This document shows, piece after piece, positions 1 through 6,991 of a stretch of DNA of 10,900 bases. Below the pieces are notes generated by a model. It saw only the letters and a list, made by a program, of their open reading frames with translations. It did not search any database and had not been told where the DNA came from. Positions within the stretch are counted from its first letter, which is position 1. Each line of letters begins with the position of its first letter. The stretch comes from Desulfuromusa sp. (GTDB lineage: Bacteria; Desulfobacterota; Desulfuromonadia; Desulfuromonadales; Geopsychrobacteraceae), in NCBI GenBank assembly GCA_029934755.1, contig JAOZLQ010000071.1, positions 1-10,900 of the forward strand. Reading direction: 5' to 3'. The translations under genes and the position numbers were made by a program.

Positions 1-244
1 CTGGATCAGTAATAATCCCTTCAGGAGTCAGAGTACAGGCATGATTCGGGCAAGCCTTGACACATTCGCCGCAACCGATGCATTTGTCGGGATTGTACAT
101 TTTTTGCGGTTTGGCTGAGATGCTTTCGGGGTTATGACACCAGATGCAGGAGAGGGGACACCCTTTTAAAAAGATGGTGATGCGGATGCCGGGGCCATCG
201 TTGATGGCATAGCGTTTGATGTCGAAGATCAGAGGTTGCTGCAT
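1..244 (-). CDS. Glycyl-radical enzyme activating protein (radical SAM), N-terminal part only
   Basis: The first 81 residues are visible; the gene runs off the left edge. It would use S-adenosylmethionine and a [4Fe-4S] cluster to abstract hydrogen from the conserved glycine of its partner enzyme in the cytoplasm. The radical-SAM CX3CX2C motif is at C29, C33 and C36 (GCPLSCIWCHNPES). A ferredoxin-type cluster motif follows at C55, C58, C61 and C65 (CIGCGECVKAC), as in activases of the PflD/HypD/CutC group and unlike the short PFL activase. The N-terminus (FDIKRYAINDGPGIR) is typical of the family. The ATG start is preceded by only a weak AGG about 11 nt upstream. It lies downstream of, and in the same direction as, the dehydratase at 491-2947, its presumed substrate, but a 246-bp gap with a long inverted repeat separates them. 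I translated this stretch by hand from the reverse complement. Confidence 0.93.
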   Translation of the reverse strand, partial: MQQPLIFDIKRYAINDGPGIRITIFLKGCPLSCIWCHNPESISAKPQKMYNPDKCIGCGECVKACPNHACTLTPEGIITDP

Positions 245-271
245 GATAGTATGACCTGAGAATCTATGTTT

Positions 272-476
272 GCCACCAAGGCGCCAAGGACACCAAGAAA
301 AACAGGTTCAAAAGCATTTTAACGGAGAGGCGGAGAAGCGGAGAGAAAATCAAAATCTGTTTTTTAAAGGTTTTAGAACCAAAACAAAAAGCTTTTTAGA
401 TTTTTTCTGCGTACTCTGCATTCTCTCCATCTCTGCGTTGAAATGCCTTTCTTGGTGTCCTTGGCGTCTTGGTGGC
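272..476. repeat. Long imperfect inverted repeat with 26-bp terminal arms
   Basis: Arms at 272-297 (beginning GCCACCAAGG) and 451-476 (ending TCTTGGTGGC) are reverse complements at 25 of 26 positions. A second, imperfect pairing lies inside: 311-329 (AAAGCATTTTAACGGAGAG) against 431-450 (CTCTGCGTTGAAATGCCTTT), followed by short CGGAGA/CTCTGC units repeating about every 8 nt. The centre holds a perfect 12-bp palindrome, AAAAAGCTTTTT (386-397). The arms themselves are built of CCAAG units with ~8-9 nt spacing. I recall similar CACCAAG/CGCAGAG intergenic elements in many environmental and deltaproteobacterial genomes, but no function is known to me. Here it fills the gap between the dehydratase and its activase. 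It would be transcribed as a large hairpin, so it could affect message stability or lower downstream expression. It carries no transposase and no obvious target-site duplication. Confidence 0.88.
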
Positions 477-490
477 TATGCTGGTTTTAG

Positions 491-2947
491 TTAAAAAGCT
501 TCATTCTCCGTCCGCTCAATCACTTCCTGCTGCAGATCCCCATTCATATCGTTGAAATAATCACTGTACCCCGCCATCCGTACCAGCAGATCCTTGTAAT
601 CCTCAGGACTTTCCTGAGCGGCTTGAAGTGTTGCAGTGTCAACGATATTGAACTGAATATGGTGGCCACCAAGGGTGAAATAACTACGGACTAATTTCCC
701 AAGTTTGACAATATCCTCATCTCGCTGCAGCAAGCTGGGGAGAAAACGTTGATTTAGCAAGGTACCGCCAGACATAGTGTGATCCAACTTGGTCAGGGAT
801 CGGATCACCGCTGACGGGCCATGGGTATCAGCACCATGGGAGGGTGAGGTGCCATCAGAGATCGACTTTCCGGCAAAGCGACCGTTGGGGGTGGCGCCCA
901 TCACTTTGCCGAAATAGATGTGGCAGGTGGTTGAAAGCATGTTCAGGTGAAAGGTCTCACCCTTGATGTTGGGTTTACCGTCGATAGCGGTGAGGAGATC
1001 CTGATAAACTTGCAGGGCGATATCATCAGCATAGTCATCATCATTACCGAAGAACGGAGTCTTGTTGATGACCGTCTGGCGCAGGAATTCGTCCCCTTCA
1101 AAGTCTTTAGCTACAGCATCAAGAATCTGCTCCATGCTGAAAGTTCGGTCTTCAAAAGTATGTTTTTTCAAGGTTGCCAAGCTGTCAGTGACAGTTCCCA
1201 GTCCGGTACACTGAATATAGTTGGTGTTGTAGCGTGGTCCGCCATCATAATAATCTTTTCCTTTGCTGATACAGTCTTCAATGACCACCGAAAGGAAAGG
1301 GGCGGGAGCATACTTGGCAAACATCCGGTCGATATAATTGCTGATTCGTATCTTGGTATCGACAATAAAATTCAACTGTTTGTGGAATGCTGCGTACAGT
1401 TCTTCATAGTCTTTGAATTTAAGGGGATTGCCGGTTTTGATTCCGACCAATTTTCCAGTGAGCGGATCAATACCGTTATTTAAAGTAACTTCCAGAATTT
1501 TTGGGACATTCAGATAGCCGGTTAAGATATAGGCTTCTTTACCGAAAGCACCAACCTCAATACAACCACTGCAACCCCCCTCACGGGCATCCCGTAAGGA
1601 TTTCCCCTGTCGCATCAGTTCCATGACATAGGTGTCCGGATTGAAAATTGAAGGATAGCCGTGTCCTTGACGAATAACCTTGCAAGCCGCATGCAAAAAC
1701 CGGTCTGGAGTTTTACTGCTGATATGAACTGAGTTGCCTGGTTGCAAGATATGCAGATCTTCCACGATTTCAAGCATGAGGTAGGACACTTCACTGACAC
1801 CATCCTTGCCGTCGCTAGTGATACCGCCAATATTGATATTGGTGAAGTCATTATAAGTGCCGCTTTCACGTGCTGTGATACCAACCTTAGGTGGCGCAGG
1901 GTGGTTGTTGATTTTTATCCAGAAACAACAGAGGAACTCTTTGGCTTGTTCGCGGGTCAGAGTTCCCGCGGTAATCTCGGCATTGTAAAACGGTGCTAGA
2001 TGCTGATCAAAATGGCCTGGATTCATAGCATCCCAACCGTTCAGCTCGGTAATTGTTCCCAAGTGAACAAACCAGTACATTTGGATTGCTTCCCTAAAAG
2101 TCCGTGGGGCGTTGGCTGGAACCCAGCGGCAGGTTGATGCAATATCCTTCAACTCGGCAACGCGCTGAGGATTATTCTCTTTCTCTGCCAGCTTCTCCGC
2201 CAGTACGGCGTGGCGTTCAGCAAAAACAATTGCTGCATCGCAGGAGATATCCATTGCTTTTAGTTCTTCAGCTCTGTCGGTTGCTTCTGGATCATTCAGG
2301 TAATCAAGGCCCGCAATCTCAGTAGCAATCTGTATTTTAAAATCAAGCATGCCGGTACGATAGATCTTACCATCAAGGGCTGTGTGGCCAGGGGCTCGCT
2401 GTTCCATAAACTCAGTAAATAAACCAGCTTCATACGCAGCTTGCCATTCGCTGGAAACATGGCTGAAAATTCGTTCACGGATGGTTTTGCCCTGCCAGTA
2501 GGGAACCACCTCTTTGGCATAGATTTCGATATCGGCATCACTGATGGTATAGCGCTGTTGATCGCGGGTATTGAGAACGTGAAAATCTTCAACGCTGTGA
2601 CAGGTCAGTTCCGGGAAGGTTGGCACTGCCTTTGGTCGCGGCCCACGTTCACCGACGATCAGTTCATCATCACCTAAATAGAGAGTCTTTTTTGTACAAT
2701 GGTCGAGGAAGTTAAGTGCCCGTAGTACCGGGATGGAGTATTTGCCATAGTTTTCTTTGTAGAAGGCTGTTTCATGAATGGCACGTTCTATAGAGAGGGT
2801 ATGTTCCGCATTGACGCTTAGCTTACGCAGGCGTTGAATACGTAGATTCATTCCCGGATCGGTTCCGGTACTGGGCTCTGGGTAAAAATTCCCCTCACAT
2901 GCGGGGCCGCGTTCAGGTATCGATTGGTTTTTGTTGTTAGTTCTCAC
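491..2947 (-). CDS. hypD: Glycyl radical enzyme, trans-4-hydroxy-L-proline dehydratase type
   Basis: This 818-residue cytoplasmic enzyme likely dehydrates trans-4-hydroxy-L-proline to (S)-1-pyrroline-5-carboxylate. The active-site cysteine is C462 with acid E464 (GGCSGCIEVGAFGKEA). The radical glycine is G793 (RMAGYSDYFND) near the C-terminus. The substrate residues I recall for Clostridioides difficile HypD (F152, H160, D278, S334, F340, C434, E436, Y450, T645, G765) all recur here at a constant offset of 28: F180, H188, D306, S362, F368, C462, E464, Y478, T673, G793. That pattern argues against pyruvate formate-lyase, glycerol, choline and isethionate enzymes. The start is GTG, 5 nt after AAAAGGGA (2953-2960). 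It adds 28 residues relative to HypD; an ATG at codon 33 (2851) is the alternative but has no clear ribosome site. The gene starts 21 bp after a small membrane-protein gene and is followed by the repeat and the activase. The usual pyrroline-5-carboxylate reductase partner is not in the window. Confidence 0.92.
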   Translation of the reverse strand: MRTNNKNQSIPERGPACEGNFYPEPSTGTDPGMNLRIQRLRKLSVNAEHTLSIERAIHETAFYKENYGKYSIPVLRALNFLDHCTKKTLYLGDDELIVGERGPRPKAVPTFPELTCHSVEDFHVLNTRDQQRYTISDADIEIYAKEVVPYWQGKTIRERIFSHVSSEWQAAYEAGLFTEFMEQRAPGHTALDGKIYRTGMLDFKIQIATEIAGLDYLNDPEATDRAEELKAMDISCDAAIVFAERHAVLAEKLAEKENNPQRVAELKDIASTCRWVPANAPRTFREAIQMYWFVHLGTITELNGWDAMNPGHFDQHLAPFYNAEITAGTLTREQAKEFLCCFWIKINNHPAPPKVGITARESGTYNDFTNINIGGITSDGKDGVSEVSYLMLEIVEDLHILQPGNSVHISSKTPDRFLHAACKVIRQGHGYPSIFNPDTYVMELMRQGKSLRDAREGGCSGCIEVGAFGKEAYILTGYLNVPKILEVTLNNGIDPLTGKLVGIKTGNPLKFKDYEELYAAFHKQLNFIVDTKIRISNYIDRMFAKYAPAPFLSVVIEDCISKGKDYYDGGPRYNTNYIQCTGLGTVTDSLATLKKHTFEDRTFSMEQILDAVAKDFEGDEFLRQTVINKTPFFGNDDDYADDIALQVYQDLLTAIDGKPNIKGETFHLNMLSTTCHIYFGKVMGATPNGRFAGKSISDGTSPSHGADTHGPSAVIRSLTKLDHTMSGGTLLNQRFLPSLLQRDEDIVKLGKLVRSYFTLGGHHIQFNIVDTATLQAAQESPEDYKDLLVRMAGYSDYFNDMNGDLQQEVIERTENEAF

Positions 2948-2952
2948 GATTG

Positions 2953-2960
2953 TCCCTTTT
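2953..2960 (-). promoter_or_regulatory. Ribosome binding site choosing the GTG start of the dehydratase
   Basis: AAAAGGGA on the minus strand lies 5 nt before the GTG codon at 2947. The internal ATG at 2851 is preceded by CCGATCCGGGA with no usable spacing. The site therefore favours the longer protein with the 28-residue N-terminal extension. Confidence 0.6.
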
Positions 2961-2968
2961 CCAATTTA

Positions 2969-3349
2969 TTAATCGTTATTGCGCTGGCACGATTTTTTGA
3001 CCGCAAACCAGTTGATCAATAGAATAAATACTAACCCCAGAACACTCCCAATGGTTGTCATCCCCCCAGAAAATCCCTCTCTAATTGTATCCATGATGAA
3101 TACGCCGAAAAAGCAGGCTGCAATCACCATGTTGACTTTGGATGCCCATTCGACCCGACTACGCCACGCCCAACTTAGAATGTATATGTTGAAAAGCCCA
3201 TATCCACCAGCGACGTAGGAAAAAGTTTTCAACCATTGGGAAGCATCACTGCTGAAGTTGACAGTCACTGCGTAAAAAACAAATAAAAATGAAGAAATAA
3301 CGCTGAAAGTTATGAATCCATAAAGTAGTAATTTTTCCTGAATATTCAT
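2969..3349 (-). CDS. Small four-helix integral membrane protein, function unknown
   Basis: I do not recognise this 126-residue protein. It has four hydrophobic segments at about residues 7-30, 43-66, 73-90 and 96-118, short loops, and a basic polar tail (VKKSCQRNND). No catalytic or cofactor motif is visible. The chosen ATG at 3349 follows AAGGG (3356-3360) by 6 nt. An in-frame ATG at 3364 would add five residues but lacks a ribosome site, and the AAGGG lies just downstream of it. It is the first gene of the apparent dehydratase operon: its stop is 21 bp before the dehydratase start. A role linked to hydroxyproline or proline metabolism is possible from position alone. It is too small for a typical amino-acid permease and has no repeat suggesting a multimeric sugar-type transporter. 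Confidence 0.75.
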   Translation of the reverse strand: MNIQEKLLLYGFITFSVISSFLFVFYAVTVNFSSDASQWLKTFSYVAGGYGLFNIYILSWAWRSRVEWASKVNMVIAACFFGVFIMDTIREGFSGGMTTIGSVLGLVFILLINWFAVKKSCQRNND

Positions 3350-3459
3350 TCTATGCCCTTGCATTTGAAAGGTGAATTTCTGTTAGGTAGAGATTAGCAA
3401 AATTAGTGATGAAAAGCCATGGGGAGGTTTGAGTTGCACCTAAAGCTGTATTGATCCGG

Positions 3460-3488
3460 ATTGGATTAATTGTTGCGGAATTTGTCAG
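3460..3488 (-). promoter_or_regulatory. Weak candidate sigma-70 promoter for the dehydratase operon
   Basis: On the minus strand CTGACA (3488-3483) and TCCAAT (3465-3460) are 17 nt apart, matching the -35 and -10 consensus at 5 of 6 and 4 of 6 positions. A leader of roughly 100 nt would precede the membrane-protein gene. Such matches occur by chance in AT-rich intergenic DNA. The rest of the 217-bp gap (3350-3566) shows no gene and no clear terminator. Confidence 0.2.
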
Positions 3489-3566
3489 AATTTTTATTTG
3501 AGTGGCTATAGACTCGCATGATCTGCTGATAAGTATTTTGCTGCGGTGTTATCTCCAAGCAGTTTT

Positions 3567-4586
3567 TTAAAACGCATAACTGAGCGTTATAGAACCAAAA
3601 TCATGATGATGTGGTTGAAGCTCAAACTCCCGGGTGCGGTGTGTCTCAACCAAGCTCAAGGAAAATCGCTGGTACCTGGCTGTTATTCCAGTTGACAGGT
3701 CAGCAACCAGCGTTTTTTTGTCAACATGATGGCTGCTGCGAAAAGTACTGCCATCCAGAAAAATATCCCGCAACACGATACGCCCATTAATTGCGGTAAA
3801 TAGGTAGATGCTGAAGTTGGAATCGAGAGTACTCCAAGTACTACCGGCGGGGCGAATGAGAGAAACGGCAAAACTTCGGGGAATATTCCAGCCCGCTCGC
3901 ACTTCAACTCCGGCATTGAGGTACGTCATGACATTTCCCAGGGTTGCTCCTGTGTGGGCAATGGCATCAGCGCAAAAACGTCGCTGATGTGTTGGGTGAT
4001 AAAGCCATTTACGCTCAAAGGCCAGGGTGACTCCCAACTCATCTTTTAATTGATGTTCCCATCCATTTGGACGTTGCAAGTTGCGGGTTCGATGGACCAG
4101 TTTTTGGGCATCCTCGGCAAGAGATGAAGGTCCGACGATGCCAATTTGAACCTCTGCAGTATCCATCTGACTCCAAAGTTTTCCATCGTCACTTTTTTGA
4201 TGATATGACATTGCCAGATAGCTGTACCCGGCATAGGGACGGTCATCCTCGATCAGATCATAACGACTGATATCCCGAGGAGTGTACATACTCTGCCCGA
4301 CGGATAGTTCAACCTTGTGACCAGTTTCAGCAGGGGCATTCTTGATCAGTGGAATGCGGTGGAACAGATCAAGCGCTAATCGTGGAATTTTAGCGGTTCG
4401 ATTCAATGGTATATGCGGCGCCAGATCGGGGGAGATGATGGAGTATTTCATCCCGTTGGTATAGTCACTGTCAGTACCGATAAACAGGTCGTTTTCGAAG
4501 AAAAAGCTGTGGGTCCAGGGATTATCCGAACTGTGGACGGAGAGTGGGATTCCCATCAATATTAGCAATAAACAATAGCGGAGCAT
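3567..4586 (-). CDS. lpxR: LpxR-like outer-membrane lipid A 3'-O-deacylase (DUF2219 family)
   Basis: This 339-residue protein begins with a signal peptide of about 19 residues ending in VHSS. Family landmarks are FENDLFIGTDSDYTNG (N32, D33), GQSMYTPRDI (97-106) and DDRPYAGYSYL (114-124), then QKLVHRTRN with Q161 and H165. The four-residue spacing matches Gln118/His122 of Salmonella LpxR as I recall it. The C-terminus ends in an aromatic residue (SYAF), as usual for outer-membrane barrels. LpxR removes the 3'-acyloxyacyl group of lipid A at the outer face of the outer membrane and so alters endotoxin and membrane properties. The ATG is preceded by AGGA 9 nt upstream, a site lying inside and just after the end of the M50 protease gene 10 bp upstream, which suggests coupled expression. 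The family is confident; the exact lipid A bond cleaved is inferred. Confidence 0.87.
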   Translation of the reverse strand: MLRYCLLLILMGIPLSVHSSDNPWTHSFFFENDLFIGTDSDYTNGMKYSIISPDLAPHIPLNRTAKIPRLALDLFHRIPLIKNAPAETGHKVELSVGQSMYTPRDISRYDLIEDDRPYAGYSYLAMSYHQKSDDGKLWSQMDTAEVQIGIVGPSSLAEDAQKLVHRTRNLQRPNGWEHQLKDELGVTLAFERKWLYHPTHQRRFCADAIAHTGATLGNVMTYLNAGVEVRAGWNIPRSFAVSLIRPAGSTWSTLDSNFSIYLFTAINGRIVLRDIFLDGSTFRSSHHVDKKTLVADLSTGITARYQRFSLSLVETHRTREFELQPHHHDFGSITLSYAF

Positions 4587-4596
4587 AAGAATTTTC

Positions 4597-5493
4597 CTAA
4601 CGGATGCGAATCAGCGAATTATTATCCTCCGGCATCTCTTGATGAGCAGGACTTCCATATTTCTGAAAGTTGTTCAACGGGATCTGCATTGCTAGCATAC
4701 CGAATGAGGTCACTGCCAGAAGAGCTAGAAAGGCCAAGCCCATGCCAATTCGTTTGCCCGGACTCACTGTGTAATAACGAGCTTTCTCTGCTGCTGAACG
4801 TTTTGTTGATGAATAAATCTGAAAACTGCCCATGATAATAATCAGGCCGACAATTGGGGACCAGGTGTAATAGAACAGGGCGACTGCCCCGATCAAACCA
4901 ACGATCCATAGCTTCGGACTGATCACACCGATGATTCGCCCACCGTCAAGGGGGGAGATCGGCAAAAGATTGAACAGGTTGAGTAGAAAACCAGTCATTG
5001 CCAGGGCATACCAGAAGGGATTACCGGTCAGCAGACCAATTCCGGCACAGACGATTGCTCCCAGGGTTCCGAGTAGCGGACCACCATAGGCCATTACCGC
5101 CTCGGCAAAAGCATTTTCTGGCATTTGTTTCATACCGATAACGGCACCCATAAAGGGGATGAACATTGGTGCCGTCGCTTTGATACCCATCATCCGCAGT
5201 GCAGCAACATGTCCCATCTCGTGAATAAATAGCAGTGCAACGAACCCGACCGCAAAGGGCCAGCCCCAGAACATGGCATAAGCCCAGATACTGATCAACA
5301 TGGTAATAAAAGTTTTGAACTTACCGACCTGCAGGATGATTCCAAGATATTTGAGTTTTCCAAACAGGTAAAAGATCAACAGGCCAATCGGTCCAAGTTT
5401 GCGCAGCAGACTCTTTTTTTGTGGTCGCGGATAGGCAACCGGTTCATAAATATCGGTTGGATCGTTTTCTGGATCAGGGTGAGGATCATTCAT
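4597..5493 (-). CDS. Site-2 protease family intramembrane zinc metalloprotease (M50)
   Basis: As read from ATG 5493 the protein has 298 residues. An acidic, proline-rich cytoplasmic segment of about 25 residues is followed by about six to seven hydrophobic segments. The zinc motif HEMGH (H91, E92, H95) sits in a membrane helix, and the third metal ligand is in NLLPISPLDGGR (D183). M50 enzymes cleave membrane proteins inside the bilayer, often in stress signalling. This compact form has no PDZ or CBS domain, so it resembles the simple site-2 proteases rather than RseP or SpoIVFB, and its substrate is unknown. A TTG four codons upstream (5505) is an alternative start; the ATG has GGAT 8 nt upstream. 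The gene ends 10 bp before lpxR and begins 57 bp after the MBL-fold gene. A small palindrome, GGACA-4-TGTCC (5507-5520), lies just upstream. Confidence 0.9.
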   Translation of the reverse strand: MNDPHPDPENDPTDIYEPVAYPRPQKKSLLRKLGPIGLLIFYLFGKLKYLGIILQVGKFKTFITMLISIWAYAMFWGWPFAVGFVALLFIHEMGHVAALRMMGIKATAPMFIPFMGAVIGMKQMPENAFAEAVMAYGGPLLGTLGAIVCAGIGLLTGNPFWYALAMTGFLLNLFNLLPISPLDGGRIIGVISPKLWIVGLIGAVALFYYTWSPIVGLIIIMGSFQIYSSTKRSAAEKARYYTVSPGKRIGMGLAFLALLAVTSFGMLAMQIPLNNFQKYGSPAHQEMPEDNNSLIRIR

Positions 5494-5550
5494 TTTACTA
5501 TCCAAAGGACAAAACTGTCCGGTGAGGTGTTTTTGTCTTGCGATACATGT

Positions 5551-6387
5551 TCAGGAATCATACTTGATTGACAGCCCAACACCTACCTCTTTGAGACGAA
5601 TAACGCGGGACAAGGCAATTTTTGCTGAGAGATCGGTGCAGTGGCAGGCATGTACGGATTCTGGTTGAAGTGCCTCCAGATAGGAGAGGGTTCCTTCCAG
5701 TTGCTGTGCGGGAGGATTCAGCAGGTGAAATCCCCCGATAATATCAACGACACGATTGTCACCACAGACCTCTTTGGCATATTCAATAATATTACAGATA
5801 CCCGCATGGGAACAGCCGGTAATAATAATCAGCCCTTTGCTGGAATGGTAAACAAGGGCAGAATCATCAATAACCTGATCATCTTCATCTGCCCCTTCTT
5901 TTCGACCGAAAGTGAGATTTGTTTCAAAATTATTTCGCCGGGGAATTTCTCCCAAAAATGTTAATTTAGAGCTGAGAGCCTTTGGTTGTGCGCTCAATTG
6001 GAGAGGAAAATGTTTCGCCAGCTTTTCTTGTGAAAGAAGACATCCCACTTCTCCTATCCCCTCAACATTTACACTGACAAAAACTTCAGGATGAGCCACC
6101 AAGGCGGGGCGTTTAAAGGGGCGCTGTTCGATTTTCATTTCGGTAAAGTACCTGATCAATGGATCAAGTCCCCAAGTGTGATCCAGATGGTTGTGAGAGA
6201 GGACCAGATAATCGAGATTCGTCAAATCTTGTCCCATTTTAAATGCATTTTTGAGAAAAATATCTGAATAGCCGGTGTCAAAGAGAACAGTTGTTTCATC
6301 GTCTTCAATAAGCAGTGACAAACCGGGCTCTGCGAGAAAATATCGATCAATCAGGGTATTGTTATCGACCAGAACAGTAATTTTCAT
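5551..6387 (-). CDS. MBL-fold metallo-hydrolase, COG1237-type
   Basis: This 278-residue cytoplasmic protein has the metallo-beta-lactamase fold. The metal motif is SHNHLDHTWGL (H65, H67, D69, H70). Further ligands are likely H194 in GCSHAGICNII and H221 in GGFHLLNP, with H249 (ACHCTD) near the C-terminus. GCSHxGI and the closing HC motif are typical of the group annotated as 7,8-dihydropterin-6-methyl-4-(beta-D-ribofuranosyl)aminobenzene-5'-phosphate synthase. That activity was defined in methanogens, so the substrate in this bacterium is unknown. No signal peptide is present. ATG 6387 is preferred because GGAT lies 7 nt upstream; the in-frame ATG at 6399 has no ribosome site. It is the first gene of an apparent set with the M50 protease and lpxR, and a candidate promoter lies about 58 bp upstream. 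Confidence 0.88.
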   Translation of the reverse strand: MKITVLVDNNTLIDRYFLAEPGLSLLIEDDETTVLFDTGYSDIFLKNAFKMGQDLTNLDYLVLSHNHLDHTWGLDPLIRYFTEMKIEQRPFKRPALVAHPEVFVSVNVEGIGEVGCLLSQEKLAKHFPLQLSAQPKALSSKLTFLGEIPRRNNFETNLTFGRKEGADEDDQVIDDSALVYHSSKGLIIITGCSHAGICNIIEYAKEVCGDNRVVDIIGGFHLLNPPAQQLEGTLSYLEALQPESVHACHCTDLSAKIALSRVIRLKEVGVGLSIKYDS

Positions 6388-6444
6388 TATTGGATCCATT
6401 TAAGTTTGGTATGACCGTAAAAAATCATGAATTGTTGATGTGTT

Positions 6445-6453
6445 ATTCTACCA
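6445..6453 (-). promoter_or_regulatory. Candidate extended -10 promoter for the MBL-M50-lpxR set
   Basis: The minus strand reads TGGTAGAAT (6453-6445), a TGn extended -10 with one mismatch to TATAAT. It is preceded by an A-rich tract (nine consecutive A just upstream) and no -35 match. A leader of about 50 nt would precede ATG 6387. The rest of the 6388-6508 gap shows nothing else I can support. Confidence 0.3.
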
Positions 6454-6508
6454 CTTCTTTTTTTTTGCTTGCTATAGATCAGGACGATTTTATTTTCTAT
6501 CCATATTG

Positions 6509-6832
6509 CTATTTCAGAAAAATCCAGCCATATCTATCCAGATTTAGCTGTGCTTTTTGGTCAAACTGAATCCCTTCGATTTCAAGTAGATTCCGTTGCA
6601 GAATATTTCCATCTCCATCAGTGCGTGGACTGACTTTGCCCTGGCTATTGATAACCCGTTGCCAGGGGACGTTGCTTCCATGCGGCAGAGCTGCCATGGC
6701 AAAACCAACAGTTCGTGCAGTACAACCGACCCGCTGGGCTATTTGACCATAGGTGGTTACATAACCCGGTGGTACCTTTCTTACCAAATCATAGATGGTT
6801 GAATATAGCAGGCTGAATTTCTTTCGGGGCAT
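6509..6832 (-). CDS. atl: Alkyltransferase-like DNA-binding protein (Atl/YbaZ, MGMT-like)
   Basis: This 107-residue protein matches the C-terminal DNA-binding domain of O6-alkylguanine-DNA alkyltransferase: a helix-turn-helix region (TTYGQIAQRVG, 26-36) with an arginine finger region (TARTVGFAMAALP, 38-50). The alkyl-acceptor motif PCHRV is replaced by PWQRV (56-60), so W57 stands where the catalytic cysteine would be. Proteins of this type (E. coli YbaZ, fission yeast Atl1) cannot transfer the alkyl group. They bind O6-alkylguanine, flip it out and hand the lesion to nucleotide excision repair. Length is normal for the family. AAAGGAAG lies about 10 nt before the ATG. It is divergent from the secreted DNA ligase gene, with 159 bp between the starts. 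The following MBL gene is 121 bp away and probably separately transcribed. Confidence 0.93.
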   Translation of the reverse strand: MPRKKFSLLYSTIYDLVRKVPPGYVTTYGQIAQRVGCTARTVGFAMAALPHGSNVPWQRVINSQGKVSPRTDGDGNILQRNLLEIEGIQFDQKAQLNLDRYGWIFLK

Positions 6833-6979
6833 AAAATTATTCTTCCTTTGCCATAGATTAGAATTAAATATTTGAAAATAAGCGATAAATGTTTTTTCAG
6901 TGAAACATTGTCGCAGTCAGAAATTGTACAGATATCATTGCTAAAATCAACAGGGTTGATGAAGTTCCGCCAAATTCAG

Positions 6980-6985
6980 AGGAGG
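6980..6985 (+). promoter_or_regulatory. Perfect Shine-Dalgarno selecting a TTG start for the ligase
   Basis: AGGAGG at 6980-6985 is followed after 6 nt (GTTAGT) by an in-frame TTG at 6992. The ATG at 6959 has only AGGG 3 nt upstream, too close for normal use. Translation from TTG begins almost directly with a signal peptide, which supports this start. Confidence 0.7.
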
Positions 6986-6991
6986 GTTAGT

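Noticed and set aside
272..476. CRISPR array or insertion sequence
   Set aside because: The units are inverted or only 8-9 nt long, there are no regular spacers, and no transposase or cas gene is present.
270..494. 74-residue plus-strand open frame
   Set aside because: It lies entirely in the inverted-repeat element. Its residues merely translate the CCAAG/CGGAGA repeat units, and it has no ribosome site or family resemblance.
947..1483. 178-residue plus-strand open frame inside the dehydratase gene
   Set aside because: It is antisense to a highly conserved coding region and has no domain or ribosome site; it is a shadow frame. The same applies to the other antisense frames over livG, livM and the M50 gene.
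491..2947. Pyruvate formate-lyase, glycerol dehydratase or choline TMA-lyase
   Set aside because: PFL uses adjacent Cys-Cys; here a single active-site Cys is followed by I-E. The substrate residues fit the hydroxyproline enzyme at every remembered position.
5507..5520. GGACA-4-TGTCC palindrome before the M50 gene as an operator
   Set aside because: The stem is only 5 bp and single-copy, with no regulator gene nearby, so it is noted but not called.
6509..6832. Active O6-methylguanine-DNA methyltransferase
   Set aside because: The acceptor cysteine is replaced by Trp in PWQRV and the N-terminal domain is absent, so it is an Atl protein.
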